From a virus, in the IMG/VR virus record IMGVR_UViG_3300045120_000082, positions 1-40,279 of that record: DNA of 40,279 nt; one strand, given 5' to 3'. Under the pieces are notes generated by a model. The model saw nothing but the letters and a program-made list of their open reading frames with translations. It was not told the origin of the DNA and searched no databases. Both the position numbers and the translations under genes were made by a program. Shown one piece after another: positions 1-9,414 of this stretch; positions within the stretch are counted from its first letter, which is position 1; each line of letters begins with the position of its first letter.

Positions 1-2
1 TC

Positions 3-368
3 AAACTCTTTAATCGGGACTTGGGTTATATTGATTGGGTTAATTCCGAAGACGGTTCTTTACAGATATCCACAGATGAGCGACAGATCGTTATTCCACC
101 ATTCATCCAAGTATACAGTCCGTTCCATGGATCGATCATTCACTACGATCCACGAAAGAAGATTGAGTTGGGATATGCCATTACTACACATAAGGCTCAG
201 GGCTCAGAGTTCGATACAGTCGTTTACTGTATGACTCGGGCTGCACCTAGACTTTTGAACAGGAGGAACTTATATACGGCTGTAACAAGAGCCCGACACA
301 ATGTAATCATTATCACTGATCGAATGGCTATGACCAATTCGATGCGAAGATGGAAAGGGAATGACTAA
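3..368 (+). CDS. RecD-like SF1 helicase, C-terminal part (cut by window start)
   Basis: The frame is open to the left edge, so only the last 121 codons are present. Shortly after the edge comes the stretch NRDLGYIDWV, which resembles the NGDxG loop of RecD2/TraI-type helicases. Next is AITTHKAQGSEFDTVV, matching helicase motif V (T-x-HKxQGxEF). Then comes NLYTAVTRARHNVII, matching motif VI (YTAxTRA). Together these form the C-terminal UvrD_C_2 fold that couples ATP hydrolysis to DNA unwinding. The gene ends in TAATG, overlapping the next start by one base, so it is translationally coupled to the replication genes downstream. The motor identity is secure; the precise subfamily is not. Confidence 0.85.
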   Translation, partial: KLFNRDLGYIDWVNSEDGSLQISTDERQIVIPPFIQVYSPFHGSIIHYDPRKKIELGYAITTHKAQGSEFDTVVYCMTRAAPRLLNRRNLYTAVTRARHNVIIITDRMAMTNSMRRWKGND

Positions 369-622
369 TGAAAGACGTACCTACGTATGACGAGTTTATA
401 ATGTGTCAGCGTCCTGATTGCTTGCATGAGGATGCTCAGCCCATCACTGGGTTGTATGGTATGCTTGGTGGTGGTATGGGTCCGTACACTGTATGCAGTA
501 AATGTGGCGACCTATTGAGCAAAACCGAAGACACCGAGTTGTCTGAGTCACACAAGCCTGTGGAGATTAAGGATGCACCTGAAAGTCCTGAAGTTAGCTC
601 AACCCCTGAACTCGACAAGTGA
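368..622 (+). CDS. Small zinc-binding-like protein between helicase and polymerase
   Basis: This is an 84-residue protein of unknown function. Two cysteine pairs, C13-x4-C18 and C43-x2-C46, look like a zinc-ribbon arrangement. The C-terminal third is acidic and proline-rich and probably disordered. The start overlaps the helicase stop (TAATG), and the last 50 bases overlap the polymerase start, so all three genes are likely made from one message. A one-mismatch copy of the phage palindrome lies inside it at 541-553, encoding Glu-Ser-His. It could be an accessory replication factor, but only its position suggests this. Confidence 0.6.
   Translation: MKDVPTYDEFIMCQRPDCLHEDAQPITGLYGMLGGGMGPYTVCSKCGDLLSKTEDTELSESHKPVEIKDAPESPEVSSTPELDK
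541..553. repeat. Palindrome variant GTCTGAGTCACAC
   Basis: One mismatch (third base). It lies inside the zinc-binding-like gene, 20 bases before the polymerase start codon. Confidence 0.6.
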
Positions 623-3119
623 TCTGGAAGAGCAGTTCCGAGCACATGCTAGTGACTTGGGGTTGATTACACAGGTTTTCTCGGAAGGTCCAGTAAACGC
701 CTCCCTCGCCATAGTTGGCGAGGGTCCGGGCGAGAGCGAGGTTGCCAAGGGTAGACCGTTCATTGGTGGCTCTGGTAAGCTTCTGTTCGAAACCCTCAAA
801 GCGATAGGAGTTGACCGTAACTCGATCTATACTACCAATGTGGTCAAGCGTCAGATATCTCTCTCGCGTGTTGGCAACGAGCGTAATGAGGTTAAGCGCG
901 AGGAGTACGACAAGTGGGTTGACATGTTACATTGGGAACTTGCCAAGCTTCCCAATCTGAAGACGATACTCATCATGGGGAACTATGCCTTGAACGCACT
1001 CCTCGGTGAGACTAAGGTTACGAATTGGCGGGGTTCGGTTCTACAGGGAGCTAAGTTGCCGGGTAATCGATTGGGCACGTATGTTGTCACAATCAACCCG
1101 GCTTATGCCATGCGTGAACTCAAGCTCGAACCCGTGTTCACTCTAGACATAAGGAACAAACTCGGTGCCGTCTTCAACGGAACATACAAGCCTTACGAAA
1201 TACAAACGCTTATTAACCCGACGTATGCGGAGGCTCTCAGGTCGATCAGAGACATTAAGGCAGCGCGAAAACCGACTACGCTTGACATTGAGTGGATTGC
1301 TAAGGAAACAGCTTGTGTGGGTTTCGCTAACGATCCACACCACTCAGTCTGCATTAACTGGCGAGACGATAGAAGTAATCGTTACACCCTTCAACAAGAA
1401 GCTGATATCCTGTACGCGATCCAAGACCTGTGTGACTCACACAAGGCAAACAATGTCCCGCTCATTGGACAGAATGCTCAATTTGATACTTATGCATTGC
1501 GGCTTAAAGATTGGCTCAGTGTATCATTCTCTGACGACACACTTCTCCAACACCACACTCTATACCCTCAACTTCCACATAATCTCGGATTCCTCACAAG
1601 CCAATACACCACCCATCCTTTCTATAAAGACGAGATTGACTCATGGAAAGAAGGAGGTAATATCGACGATTTCTGGCGATACAATGGTAAAGATACATGC
1701 ATCACTCTCAGGTGTTGGGAGCGAATGTGTAAAGAACTCAGAGATCAAGACCTGTGGGAGTTCTATAAAGATCACGTAATGCGAGCGCATCCACATCTTG
1801 TAGCCGCCACGGTTCACGGTGTGGCTGTGGATGCTAAGAGAAAGGAGGCTATCACCAAGCTTGTGGCTCAAGACGTTCAGGGCGTACTCAATCAGTTCCA
1901 TGAGTGCGTTCATCAGCTTACGGGCGAGCCCTATTATAGTCCCAATCCGGGTTCTTGGCAACAGATGAAAGAGTTGTACTTCAGTCGTCTGAAGCTCAGA
2001 GGCCGAGGCACGTCCACCGATGAAGCCAACCGGGTTCAGATGCTTAAGAATGCTGAAACCCCTTTGCTTGCAAAGGAGATGATAGGCTATGTCAACAGAT
2101 ACGCCGAAGAAGCCAAGTTTCTTGGAACATATGCAGAGTCCAAAATCTCCAACGACGGGAGGTTTCGTTGCGAGTATAAACAGAATGGTGTGCAGAAGGC
2201 TCCGGGCAGGTTATCCAGCGCAGGATTGCTGGATGGTCAAGGCGGAAATATGCAGAACCAACCAGTGCGCGCTAGGGAAATGTATATATGCGACCCCGGC
2301 ATGGTCTTTGGATACTTTGATCTCTCTCAAGCGGAAGCCCGTGTCGTTGGATGGCGTGCAGGCATACTTAAATGGCAAGATCAGTTTGAGAGAGCGCGTA
2401 TGGACGGAGTGTATGATTGCCATAGAGCACTTGCGTCTGATATGTTTAAGGTTCCGTATGATAAGGTTCCGAAGGAAGACCACGACGACAATGACAAGCC
2501 CACCATTAGGTACATTGCGAAGAGATGCCGACATGGCCTCAATTACCGAATGGAACGATACAAGCTTTCAGAAGTCACTGGATTGTCTTACAACGAAGCA
2601 AATCGAAATTTCATTATATACCACGCAACCACGCCCGAGCTTGAAAAGTGGTGGGATGCCGAGGAGCGTGGGTTTCGGAAGACACGTGAGGTTTACAACG
2701 CACTTGGCCGACGGTTTAAGGTTATTCAAAGAATCGATGACGACGTTCTTAAGTCCATTGTGGCATTCTATCCACAATCGACTATTGGAGATAAGGTCAC
2801 GCAGGTCTGGTATCAGTCGGAGGCTGATCCGGCTTGGCCTGACGACGCTCGTGTGGCTATCGATGTTCACGATAATCTCATATGTATTGCATCTCCTCGA
2901 ACCGTGAAGACTGCACTCAAGATCATGAAGAAATATGCCGAGATGCCTATCCCGATTAGGAACATATTCACTAACCGGGTAGATCAGCTAATCATCCCGG
3001 CAGAATGCAAGATGTCATACCCTGTATCGTATGTACTGGGTGACAATGGTAAGTGGGATTACAAGGAAGACCCTAAGGGAGTTCATCGATGGTCGCATCT
3101 GAAGAAGGTAGAGATTTAA
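573..3119 (+). CDS. Family A DNA polymerase with N-terminal uracil-DNA-glycosylase-like domain
   Basis: This is an 848-residue replicative polymerase. Residues about 45-210 resemble a family 4-type UDG fold: VGEGPGESE followed by GRPFIGGSGKLL, then TNVVK. The usual His-Pro motif of motif 2 reads TINPAYAMR, so the catalytic-type His is Asn. The 3'-5' exonuclease follows: LDIEW near residue 236 (Exo I), GQNAQFD near 300 (Exo II), and YNGKDTC near 370 (Exo III). Polymerase motif A is DLSQAEARVVG near 582, motif B is AKRCRHGLNY near 648, and motif C is DVHDN near 764, where HDN replaces the common HDE. The ATG at 573 is preceded by GGAG at 7 bases, which supports the overlap with the previous gene. 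UDG-like domains fused to phage family A polymerases are known (for example SPO1). An exact palindrome copy is at 1430-1442. Confidence 0.92.
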   Translation: MHLKVLKLAQPLNSTSDLEEQFRAHASDLGLITQVFSEGPVNASLAIVGEGPGESEVAKGRPFIGGSGKLLFETLKAIGVDRNSIYTTNVVKRQISLSRVGNERNEVKREEYDKWVDMLHWELAKLPNLKTILIMGNYALNALLGETKVTNWRGSVLQGAKLPGNRLGTYVVTINPAYAMRELKLEPVFTLDIRNKLGAVFNGTYKPYEIQTLINPTYAEALRSIRDIKAARKPTTLDIEWIAKETACVGFANDPHHSVCINWRDDRSNRYTLQQEADILYAIQDLCDSHKANNVPLIGQNAQFDTYALRLKDWLSVSFSDDTLLQHHTLYPQLPHNLGFLTSQYTTHPFYKDEIDSWKEGGNIDDFWRYNGKDTCITLRCWERMCKELRDQDLWEFYKDHVMRAHPHLVAATVHGVAVDAKRKEAITKLVAQDVQGVLNQFHECVHQLTGEPYYSPNPGSWQQMKELYFSRLKLRGRGTSTDEANRVQMLKNAETPLLAKEMIGYVNRYAEEAKFLGTYAESKISNDGRFRCEYKQNGVQKAPGRLSSAGLLDGQGGNMQNQPVRAREMYICDPGMVFGYFDLSQAEARVVGWRAGILKWQDQFERARMDGVYDCHRALASDMFKVPYDKVPKEDHDDNDKPTIRYIAKRCRHGLNYRMERYKLSEVTGLSYNEANRNFIIYHATTPELEKWWDAEERGFRKTREVYNALGRRFKVIQRIDDDVLKSIVAFYPQSTIGDKVTQVWYQSEADPAWPDDARVAIDVHDNLICIASPRTVKTALKIMKKYAEMPIPIRNIFTNRVDQLIIPAECKMSYPVSYVLGDNGKWDYKEDPKGVHRWSHLKKVEI
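1430..1442. repeat. Palindrome copy, centre C, inside the polymerase gene
   Basis: Exact GTGTGACTCACAC. It is read as Cys-Asp-Ser-His in the exonuclease domain, between Exo I and Exo II. Confidence 0.9.
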
Positions 3120-3346
3120 CCTATCGCCGCTGGCATCAAGAGATGGATTTGCTCTTGATCCAAATGGGTATACATGGTGCAAGGCAGAATGAAATACTCA
3201 AGCACTTCAAAGACGAGCCAGAGGATCAAGTGCTTGGCTATCTCGAACTGCTTCTCAAAGAGGATAAGGCCCAGAAGTTCAAGTACAATCGGTATATATA
3301 CTGGCGAGCGACTGTGAACATTCTGAATGCAGCCTACCGCGAATGA
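3089..3346 (+). CDS. Small winged-helix-like protein
   Basis: This 85-residue protein starts inside the polymerase gene (31-base overlap), with AGGGA 8 bases before the ATG. Residues about 25-75 show helix, helix, helix, wing character: an RQNEILKHF helix, an EDQVLGYLELLLKED recognition-type helix, then basic and aromatic residues KFKYNRYIYWRA. This is typical of small winged-helix DNA-binding proteins. It is the last rightward gene of the replication block and stops 7 bases before the terminator. It may be a regulator, but no target can be read from the sequence. Confidence 0.65.
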   Translation: MVASEEGRDLTYRRWHQEMDLLLIQMGIHGARQNEILKHFKDEPEDQVLGYLELLLKEDKAQKFKYNRYIYWRATVNILNAAYRE

Positions 3347-3352
3347 AGAGAA

Positions 3353-3381
3353 CCCCGTGTGACTCACACGGGGCTTTTTTT
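3353..3381. terminator. Hairpin terminator built on the palindrome, between convergent genes
   Basis: The palindrome at 3357-3369 is extended by CCCC on the left and GGGG on the right, giving a stem of up to 10 bp around one central base. A CTTTTTTT run follows on the plus strand. This is a good intrinsic terminator for the rightward replication genes. The T-run overlaps the TAA stop of the leftward ejection-protein gene. In the leftward direction the hairpin is followed by TTCTCTTC, a weaker tract, so it may work both ways. Confidence 0.85.
3357..3369. repeat. Palindrome copy, centre C, in the convergent terminator
   Basis: Exact copy forming the core of the terminator stem. Confidence 0.95.
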
Positions 3382-6300
3382 ATTCTGCGTCGGAGTCAGG
3401 CTTTTGGATGCCCGGCTTCCTTGGATCGACCAGATCGATTGAGAACTTTGTTCCCTTTGGATAGTTCTGCTCCATGAAGCTGCGTACTGCGGGGAGTTGA
3501 TCGAGCTTTTGTTCTGTGGCTTGGATGGTGTATAGTATCTTTTGAGCGGCATCGTTACGGCGAGCGTTGAAGAAATCCCTGACCTGTTTGTAGTCATTTG
3601 GATCAACGTTGTTCTTCTGTAGGTACTCATTCATCTTTGGTTTCTTCTCTTGTTCAGCACGCCACACTCCGGCATTACCTTCATTGACTGTACGCATCCT
3701 ACCCGCAAGGGTGCCATATGCTGCGTAGTCCTTCCACATTGACTTGAAGCCTATGCCGCCTTTACTGGGATCGTCCTTTCCAAAGGTGGTAGCTATCTGT
3801 CCCATCAGCATTTTGTATAGCGGATTGTTCGGCTCAGGTTGTGGCCTGCCGGGGTTAGGCACTTTGCCTTTCTCAGTAGGAGGTAGATCACCCATATAGT
3901 TCTGAACAAATCGTGACCCTTTCTTCGAGGCACCTTGCATACTCACATCGCCATGGCCTAAGTCGTATGCTTTGTATCGATACATGAGATCGTCAATTGT
4001 ATGTTTCCTCTTCCAGAGTTCTTCACTAAGTTCTGTAGAGCCAGCAACGTTTGGAGTATATCCTAGCATGTTACCCAGTATGAATGTGCGTTGGGCGGCT
4101 CGTTTGCCTACTTGTCTCGCAGCCGCTCCGTAATCAACCTTTCCACTCAGTACGTCTCCCGGTATGTCTGCGTAGCTATGTCCCTCTGGTAAGCCCGCAG
4201 TCATTGCGGCTATTGACATGTCGGAGACAGCAGGAGCTATGGCTCTTATCGTTAGCTCTACAGGGTTTTCTCCGCCGCCGAGAGTGATGTACTCATTATT
4301 CCGACGCTTGTATGTATTGCCGAGCCAACCTTCAGGGTTAACCATACCTTGTGTAGCTAACAAAGCTGTATACCAACTTGGCTGTGGTGGGATAACTGCT
4401 CCTTTAAGAAAGCCCATGAGAGCCCTCCAAGTATCCTCTCCCATAGTCGTCATGCTCTTACCATTGTATTGATGCATGAATGCTCGTGTCATATATCGGG
4501 CAAGGATAGTTTCTTGATACTGCTTGAAGCTGACTCCATTCTGAGGCGGTTCTCCCGGCGTGGCCCAGTAAGTACCGTTCATTAGATCATAGTCACTTTG
4601 ACCGTTCATCATGTGGTTAACGTAATCGTACTTATCGTTACTATGATATGCATTCCATAGGTATGCAACCATTTCTGGCATCACAGCCGAAGCGGCGAAT
4701 GCCAAGTTTGCTCGTACCGGATTCTCTCGTAGCATCCTAATTGTATTTGCTGGACTTTGTATTAAGACACCTGACCATGGTATGTGTGCCCTAGCCGTAT
4801 CGGCAATCGCGGCAACTCCTCTGTATGTCTTGGCCCTTCCCATTGCTGTTACTCGATTAGTAAGGTCTGTAAAGCCTGTGAATTGCGTGTTCAGCATTTG
4901 GCGCTTTCCTCCCGGTCCTGTCTCATAGAGATAGCCGCGTGTAGAAGGATCACCTGTGTAGTTACGCATACGTGCAGCAATTTCTGCATCTGACATAGGA
5001 CGGCTTGTGCCACCTTTAGTAATCGTTGGGCGTGCTGTATCCGTAGCGTTCTTTCCAACCTTGTATGCCCACGCATAGTTAGGTAACTCTTGTATGTCTC
5101 GCAAGCCTTCGTCTATGCCACGACCTAAAGCTTTGAATCCTTTACCCACGGCCTTAGTTGGAGTTGCTATGAACCGTTGCCACATCTCGCTTGAATTTGT
5201 CATAAAGTTATGGACAGGCTGCATGGTTGGGTTCTTATTCTGCAACCTCTGTGCAGTAATCGTATCGTGGATTTCCTTTGCTTGTTGAAGTGTTTCGCCT
5301 GAGTATGCTCCCACATCTTTCATTCGTTTGTAAAATGAATCGTTGTAAGCCTTCTGAAGCGTTCGGGCCATTAGATCAACGTACTTAGTGTCCATACTTG
5401 GTATTTTCTGACGTAACAATTCACTGAAGAACTCAACCTTAGGAGCCCAATACTTTGCAAGTTGGGCACCTACCAAGGGAGGTAAGGCTCGCGCCATAGA
5501 GAGGGGGCCGGCCGGAAGAACTCTATATCCAGCAGCGTCACGTATGCCTCCCGGAGCGGTTGTCCAGCCTTGTTCCATAGCACGAACGCTACCAGTTGGG
5601 GCAAACCAAGGTGCCCACTTGCCTGTAGTATGTGTCTGGAACCAACCCTTGAATTTGGCCGGTGTGAAGAATTTCCCCATACTGCTTAGAGGGATATGAT
5701 CTGCGTTCATCATACTGACTATCAAAGGATCGGCGGTGTAGTATTGACTCACACCGTTCTCTATACGCTTAAGTATAGCTCCTGCACTTCGAGCCGCTGC
5801 GGCTTCAGTGCTATTTACCCATTGTTTGGTTCGTGGCGTGAAGGCATCGCGAGGAGCTATGTCCATATAGTGTGACTCTGCATCCCATTTCATCTGTGCA
5901 GCCAGTCCTTTGCTTATGTTTTGCTCGGCAATGTAAAGAGGACTCTCACCGCCCAATACACGATCAAGCATAGGAGTAGTGTTCGCACGCTCTGAAACTA
6001 TGGGGAACGAAGGACGTTCAGCAGCAGCAACTGCAAGAAGTTTTGGGTCTTCGGTGTTTCGGGTTTGATGATCGCTTGTGAACCGGCGAGCTTCTGCAAG
6101 GTTATCCTGATAATGTTTATGCCAAGTTACGAAGTCGGGATTGTCAGCTTCAATACGCTGGCGTTCGTTTGTGGCTGTATTCTGGCCCCACTTGGTTCCG
6201 TCCGGTTCTATGATTTCATTCGGCTTTGGCTGCGTGCCGGGTTTGGGCAATCCCTTTTGCTGTGCGGCGTTATAATTAAGTTCGTCCTCGATCATACGCA

Positions 6301-8734
6301 TCTTGATATAGTGACCGAACATGGGATTGGCATCAGAGTACTTGCTAATCTCTTTGATAGGAACGTCTACGTTGAACCTGTAGTCTTCGGTATTAAGCTT
6401 GCCCTCTGTAAGAGCATTGGCAATCAGGTTCTGAGCCTGCGCGCCAGTCTGTACCCGCCATTTTTGGTATACCAAGTCAGACGCAACAGGATCAATCCCT
6501 GTGTGAGTCGCACTATCGTATTTCGTTTGTCTGTTGGCTGCGTCGAGGAGAGCTTGGGTACGGTCAAGTGTGGCACCTTTAAGGAAGTCCTCTGGGATAC
6601 TTCCGGCTATAGTTCTGGGTGCTCCGGTAACTTCTCGACGAGGATCAGTCCAGCTATACGGTAAAGCTCTGCTTGCCGCCCAAGGAATTACTCTTCCAGC
6701 ATTAGCTACTGACCAGCCAAAGCCCATGGCGAGTGCGCCACCCCATACCATGCCTTGCAACTCGGCATCATTCATAACGACGGGTCCATTGGGAGTATTG
6801 ACTACCAAAGGAGGCTTGCCAAACGCCGTTGCAGCTTGAGCCGGAGTAGTGAGGCTAAGATCGGGGATAGGAAGCTTCTCGGCTAAATACTGTGAGGCTG
6901 GCCCGAGTATCTTATGACCGTATGCGGCCATGCCAAGATTAAGTGCAGTCATAGGTGCGTTTGGTCCCATACTCTGCCCAAGCACCTCGGCACCTGAAGC
7001 GGTTGGTGTCATATTATCGGGGTTGAGTCCTACAGCTTTCAGAGCCTCTTTTCTGCGTTCCTCAGCCCAAGGAGCAGCTTTGGCCGCAATAGTCTTAAGT
7101 ACGTCATTGCCAGAAGCTAGACCAGCCGCGCCAGCACCAATCCCCGTTCCCATAGCTAGGAGATCAGTGGGCATATGTGCCGCGCCGCCAACGAAACCTG
7201 AAGCAGCTTGGTTGAGCCCATACCAAGGATTGTCCGGGTTGGTTTCGATATCGGGGTTCTGTAGACTACGCAACCAATCACTGACGCTTGTTTCGGGTGT
7301 GGGAGGCTTGGATAGTAATTCGGCCACTGCGGCATTCTTGGCACTTGGATCATACGCCCCGGTAGGTGTGATTGACTTCACAGCGCTCATGATCCGGTCG
7401 ATTAGTCCCGGTCCCTGATTGATCTGATCCTTCACCGGCGGAGAAGGTATGGTCCTCGGATATGAAGCGATAGTAGACTGCAACGAGGGGCCGACTTGGT
7501 TCATAAGAGCCTGTGGGCCAGAGATGCCACCTACACCGGGGATTGGCAACGTGTCTGTGTGAGTCACACCGGGAGTTGGAAGCTCTTGACCCTGAACCTG
7601 TTGCGTCTCAGACGTGGTTGCTGTACGAGGTAGCACACGACCCTTGTACCTTGGACGTTGTGCCTCGGCAGTCGCGGCCTCTTGTGCAACTGTGGCAGGG
7701 TCCCTTTGCGAAGCAAGGGGCATACCATGCATCAGAGTAGCAATCATAGCCTGAGCTTGTGGTGTATCAGGCGTACCACCTTCGAGGGGAACCTTGGTTG
7801 TGGCAAGGGGTTCAGAACTCAGCATCGAGCTTGGTTGGTTAGGCTCAACGATGCTTGCCGTAGGACCGGCACCTCGTGAGTTTTGCACCTGTCTAATTCT
7901 ATTAGCCCATGCTTGGAGGAATGCGTCTCGGGACGAAGCTGCACCGGGACCAGCACCGGGAGGCATATTGTTGCGAGCATTAGTAATACCGGCAGCGTCT
8001 TGACCACGCTTAATTCCGGGCGTGAAGAAACCCAATCCTTGTTGATGCATGAGATATAGTTCGTCAGCAGTAGGCTCTCGTCCTTTAACCCTAATGAAGT
8101 CCTGACGGTTCCGGTTGAGCAACCGAGCCATTGCCATAGCATTGTCTTGGGCGCTAAATGGATCGCGCCCTTGTCCAGTCTTTTGCCATTCGCTATCAGG
8201 GCCTCGCGTGCCGATTTGGAACAGACCCTTGTACTGCGTGCCTTTGTTTATATTTGACAGGGGATTCCCTGCACTCTCAATATGTGCAATGGCTCTCAGC
8301 CACTTGGGGTCAACATTCGCTTTTCTCGCCGCTTCATCAATTGCTGCTTCGACTTCCGGGGAGAACTTCTTCCCTTGCGTCGGCGTAGTCGAGAGCATCC
8401 TAATCTTCGAACTCGGTGGTGGTTCAAGAGGTAGAGGCTCGACAGGATCGATCCGGGTGGGGGGGATATCTGGCACATCTGTAGTTTGTTCCTTGGCTAA
8501 CGTGGGAGGGCCGCCAGAATCTGGTCCCGGTCTTGACTGATCCTTTGGCGGGAGTTCTGTAGGACCGGGAAGAGGCATGGATTGAATACCGTCAGGAAGC
8601 TGCACTTGTGCTTGTGCAGCCTCCCACAGTTTCAGGAGTTCTTCTTTCTTCTTCGCTGTGTCATCAGCAGGACTTACGCCCTCAGTGGGAGTTTCGACTG
8701 GTGCTGTTTCTTCTGTATAGTCGTCGTCGGCCAT
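3380..8734 (-). CDS. Giant internal virion / ejection protein with lytic transglycosylase domain
   Basis: This is a 1784-residue protein, the largest and last gene of the leftward virion block. Residues 1-120 are proline-rich and low complexity. Residues about 130-240 form a soluble lytic transglycosylase domain: AIAHIESAGNP with Glu153 as the expected catalytic acid, GLFQIG near 180, then a Gln-Gln-Gly-containing helix near 231-233. The domain would cut peptidoglycan during genome entry. The rest is long and helical with alanine/glycine-rich, possibly membrane-interacting stretches near residues 510-690, as in podovirus proteins that form a conduit across the envelope. The start has GGGAG 8 bases upstream, directly after a palindrome. 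One exact palindrome (7557) and one variant (6501) lie inside it. The transglycosylase assignment is firm; the ejection role is inferred from size and position. Confidence 0.88.
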   Translation of the reverse strand: MADDDYTEETAPVETPTEGVSPADDTAKKKEELLKLWEAAQAQVQLPDGIQSMPLPGPTELPPKDQSRPGPDSGGPPTLAKEQTTDVPDIPPTRIDPVEPLPLEPPPSSKIRMLSTTPTQGKKFSPEVEAAIDEAARKANVDPKWLRAIAHIESAGNPLSNINKGTQYKGLFQIGTRGPDSEWQKTGQGRDPFSAQDNAMAMARLLNRNRQDFIRVKGREPTADELYLMHQQGLGFFTPGIKRGQDAAGITNARNNMPPGAGPGAASSRDAFLQAWANRIRQVQNSRGAGPTASIVEPNQPSSMLSSEPLATTKVPLEGGTPDTPQAQAMIATLMHGMPLASQRDPATVAQEAATAEAQRPRYKGRVLPRTATTSETQQVQGQELPTPGVTHTDTLPIPGVGGISGPQALMNQVGPSLQSTIASYPRTIPSPPVKDQINQGPGLIDRIMSAVKSITPTGAYDPSAKNAAVAELLSKPPTPETSVSDWLRSLQNPDIETNPDNPWYGLNQAASGFVGGAAHMPTDLLAMGTGIGAGAAGLASGNDVLKTIAAKAAPWAEERRKEALKAVGLNPDNMTPTASGAEVLGQSMGPNAPMTALNLGMAAYGHKILGPASQYLAEKLPIPDLSLTTPAQAATAFGKPPLVVNTPNGPVVMNDAELQGMVWGGALAMGFGWSVANAGRVIPWAASRALPYSWTDPRREVTGAPRTIAGSIPEDFLKGATLDRTQALLDAANRQTKYDSATHTGIDPVASDLVYQKWRVQTGAQAQNLIANALTEGKLNTEDYRFNVDVPIKEISKYSDANPMFGHYIKMRMIEDELNYNAAQQKGLPKPGTQPKPNEIIEPDGTKWGQNTATNERQRIEADNPDFVTWHKHYQDNLAEARRFTSDHQTRNTEDPKLLAVAAAERPSFPIVSERANTTPMLDRVLGGESPLYIAEQNISKGLAAQMKWDAESHYMDIAPRDAFTPRTKQWVNSTEAAAARSAGAILKRIENGVSQYYTADPLIVSMMNADHIPLSSMGKFFTPAKFKGWFQTHTTGKWAPWFAPTGSVRAMEQGWTTAPGGIRDAAGYRVLPAGPLSMARALPPLVGAQLAKYWAPKVEFFSELLRQKIPSMDTKYVDLMARTLQKAYNDSFYKRMKDVGAYSGETLQQAKEIHDTITAQRLQNKNPTMQPVHNFMTNSSEMWQRFIATPTKAVGKGFKALGRGIDEGLRDIQELPNYAWAYKVGKNATDTARPTITKGGTSRPMSDAEIAARMRNYTGDPSTRGYLYETGPGGKRQMLNTQFTGFTDLTNRVTAMGRAKTYRGVAAIADTARAHIPWSGVLIQSPANTIRMLRENPVRANLAFAASAVMPEMVAYLWNAYHSNDKYDYVNHMMNGQSDYDLMNGTYWATPGEPPQNGVSFKQYQETILARYMTRAFMHQYNGKSMTTMGEDTWRALMGFLKGAVIPPQPSWYTALLATQGMVNPEGWLGNTYKRRNNEYITLGGGENPVELTIRAIAPAVSDMSIAAMTAGLPEGHSYADIPGDVLSGKVDYGAAARQVGKRAAQRTFILGNMLGYTPNVAGSTELSEELWKRKHTIDDLMYRYKAYDLGHGDVSMQGASKKGSRFVQNYMGDLPPTEKGKVPNPGRPQPEPNNPLYKMLMGQIATTFGKDDPSKGGIGFKSMWKDYAAYGTLAGRMRTVNEGNAGVWRAEQEKKPKMNEYLQKNNVDPNDYKQVRDFFNARRNDAAQKILYTIQATEQKLDQLPAVRSFMEQNYPKGTKFSIDLVDPRKPGIQKPDSDAE
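6501..6513. repeat. Palindrome variant GTGTGAGTCGCAC in the ejection-protein gene
   Basis: One mismatch at position 10. Because it is coding, chance or decay of an exact copy cannot be separated. Confidence 0.5.
7557..7569. repeat. Palindrome copy, centre G, inside the ejection-protein gene
   Basis: Exact copy, read on the minus strand as Val-Thr-His-Thr in a disordered region. Confidence 0.9.
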
Positions 8735-8745
8735 GTTATGCTCCC

Positions 8746-8758
8746 GTGTGACTCACAC
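8746..8758. repeat. Palindrome copy, centre C, 11 bases before the 8734 start
   Basis: Exact copy between the stop of the 206-residue protein gene and the ribosome binding site GGGAG of the ejection protein. Confidence 0.95.
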
Positions 8759-8762
8759 GAAG

Positions 8763-9383
8763 TTAGTATTCAGAAGACTCGTTATCAGGTGGGCCGCTGC
8801 TCTCACTCTCGTCTTGACCGCCCCCTTGGTCGCCAACGATCTTCTCTGCTGCACCTTCACCGAACTGCTCATCGAAAGCTTTCATCATCATAGCAGATGG
8901 GTTGTCTTGCAAGCGTTCGATATCGTTCTGTGTAGGTGCATCTGTTCCATCAAAGGTAGCACCTTTCTGATCCATAGCGTCCGCAGCCATGGCTTCAGCA
9001 CCATCGCCCGGAGGTGCTCCGCCACCCGGAGGAGGTCCACCAGCGTCAGGAGGAGCCATACCGGGTGGTAAGTCTTGAGGCATTGGCATACCCGGAGGGC
9101 CAGCTTGCGCGTCACCGGGAGGCTGTGCCATAGGAGGGGCTCCCCCACCAGCACCGCCTCCAAGCATCTGTTGGGCATACGCTTCCATGGCTTGCATAGC
9201 TTGAGGGTTCTGCAAGAGTTGACCTAGTATCTGTTGTAATGCTCCACCGGGGGCAGGTCCGCCACCACCGGGGGGAGGCATACCGGGAGGAGGAGCATCA
9301 CCACCGGGCATAGGAGGTGCCCCACCGGGAGCGCCACCACCACCACCTTGAGCCAATGCGAGTAAATCTTGAATGCCGGGCAT
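8763..9383 (-). CDS. Gly/Pro-rich low-complexity virion-block protein
   Basis: This is a 206-residue protein. The first about 120 residues are dominated by Gly, Pro and Met with interspersed Gln, interrupted by one helical stretch around residues 50-72. The C-terminus is acidic (DESESSGPPDNESSEY). The start is ATG with AGGAGAG 6 bases upstream, just after a palindrome. A similar Gly/Pro-rich tail occurs at the end of the portal protein of this phage. It lies among internal virion proteins, so it is probably a structural or assembly protein. I do not recognise the family. Confidence 0.7.
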   Translation of the reverse strand: MPGIQDLLALAQGGGGGAPGGAPPMPGGDAPPPGMPPPGGGGPAPGGALQQILGQLLQNPQAMQAMEAYAQQMLGGGAGGGAPPMAQPPGDAQAGPPGMPMPQDLPPGMAPPDAGGPPPGGGAPPGDGAEAMAADAMDQKGATFDGTDAPTQNDIERLQDNPSAMMMKAFDEQFGEGAAEKIVGDQGGGQDESESSGPPDNESSEY

Positions 9384-9397
9384 TATACTCTCCTTCT

Positions 9398-9410
9398 GTG
9401 TGAGTCACAC
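9398..9410. repeat. Palindrome copy, centre G, 14 bases before the 9383 start
   Basis: Exact copy in a 31-base gene junction. Confidence 0.95.
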
Positions 9411-9414
9411 GGTA

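Noticed and set aside
5741-5882. Half sites TTGACTCACACC (5744) and GTGTGACTCT (5870) as palindrome copies
   Set aside because: Three or more mismatches each, within coding sequence; consistent with chance.
6065-7418. Plus-strand reading frames of 199 and 162 residues within the giant gene
   Set aside because: Antisense shadows of a gene with strong domain evidence; no binding sites and skewed composition.
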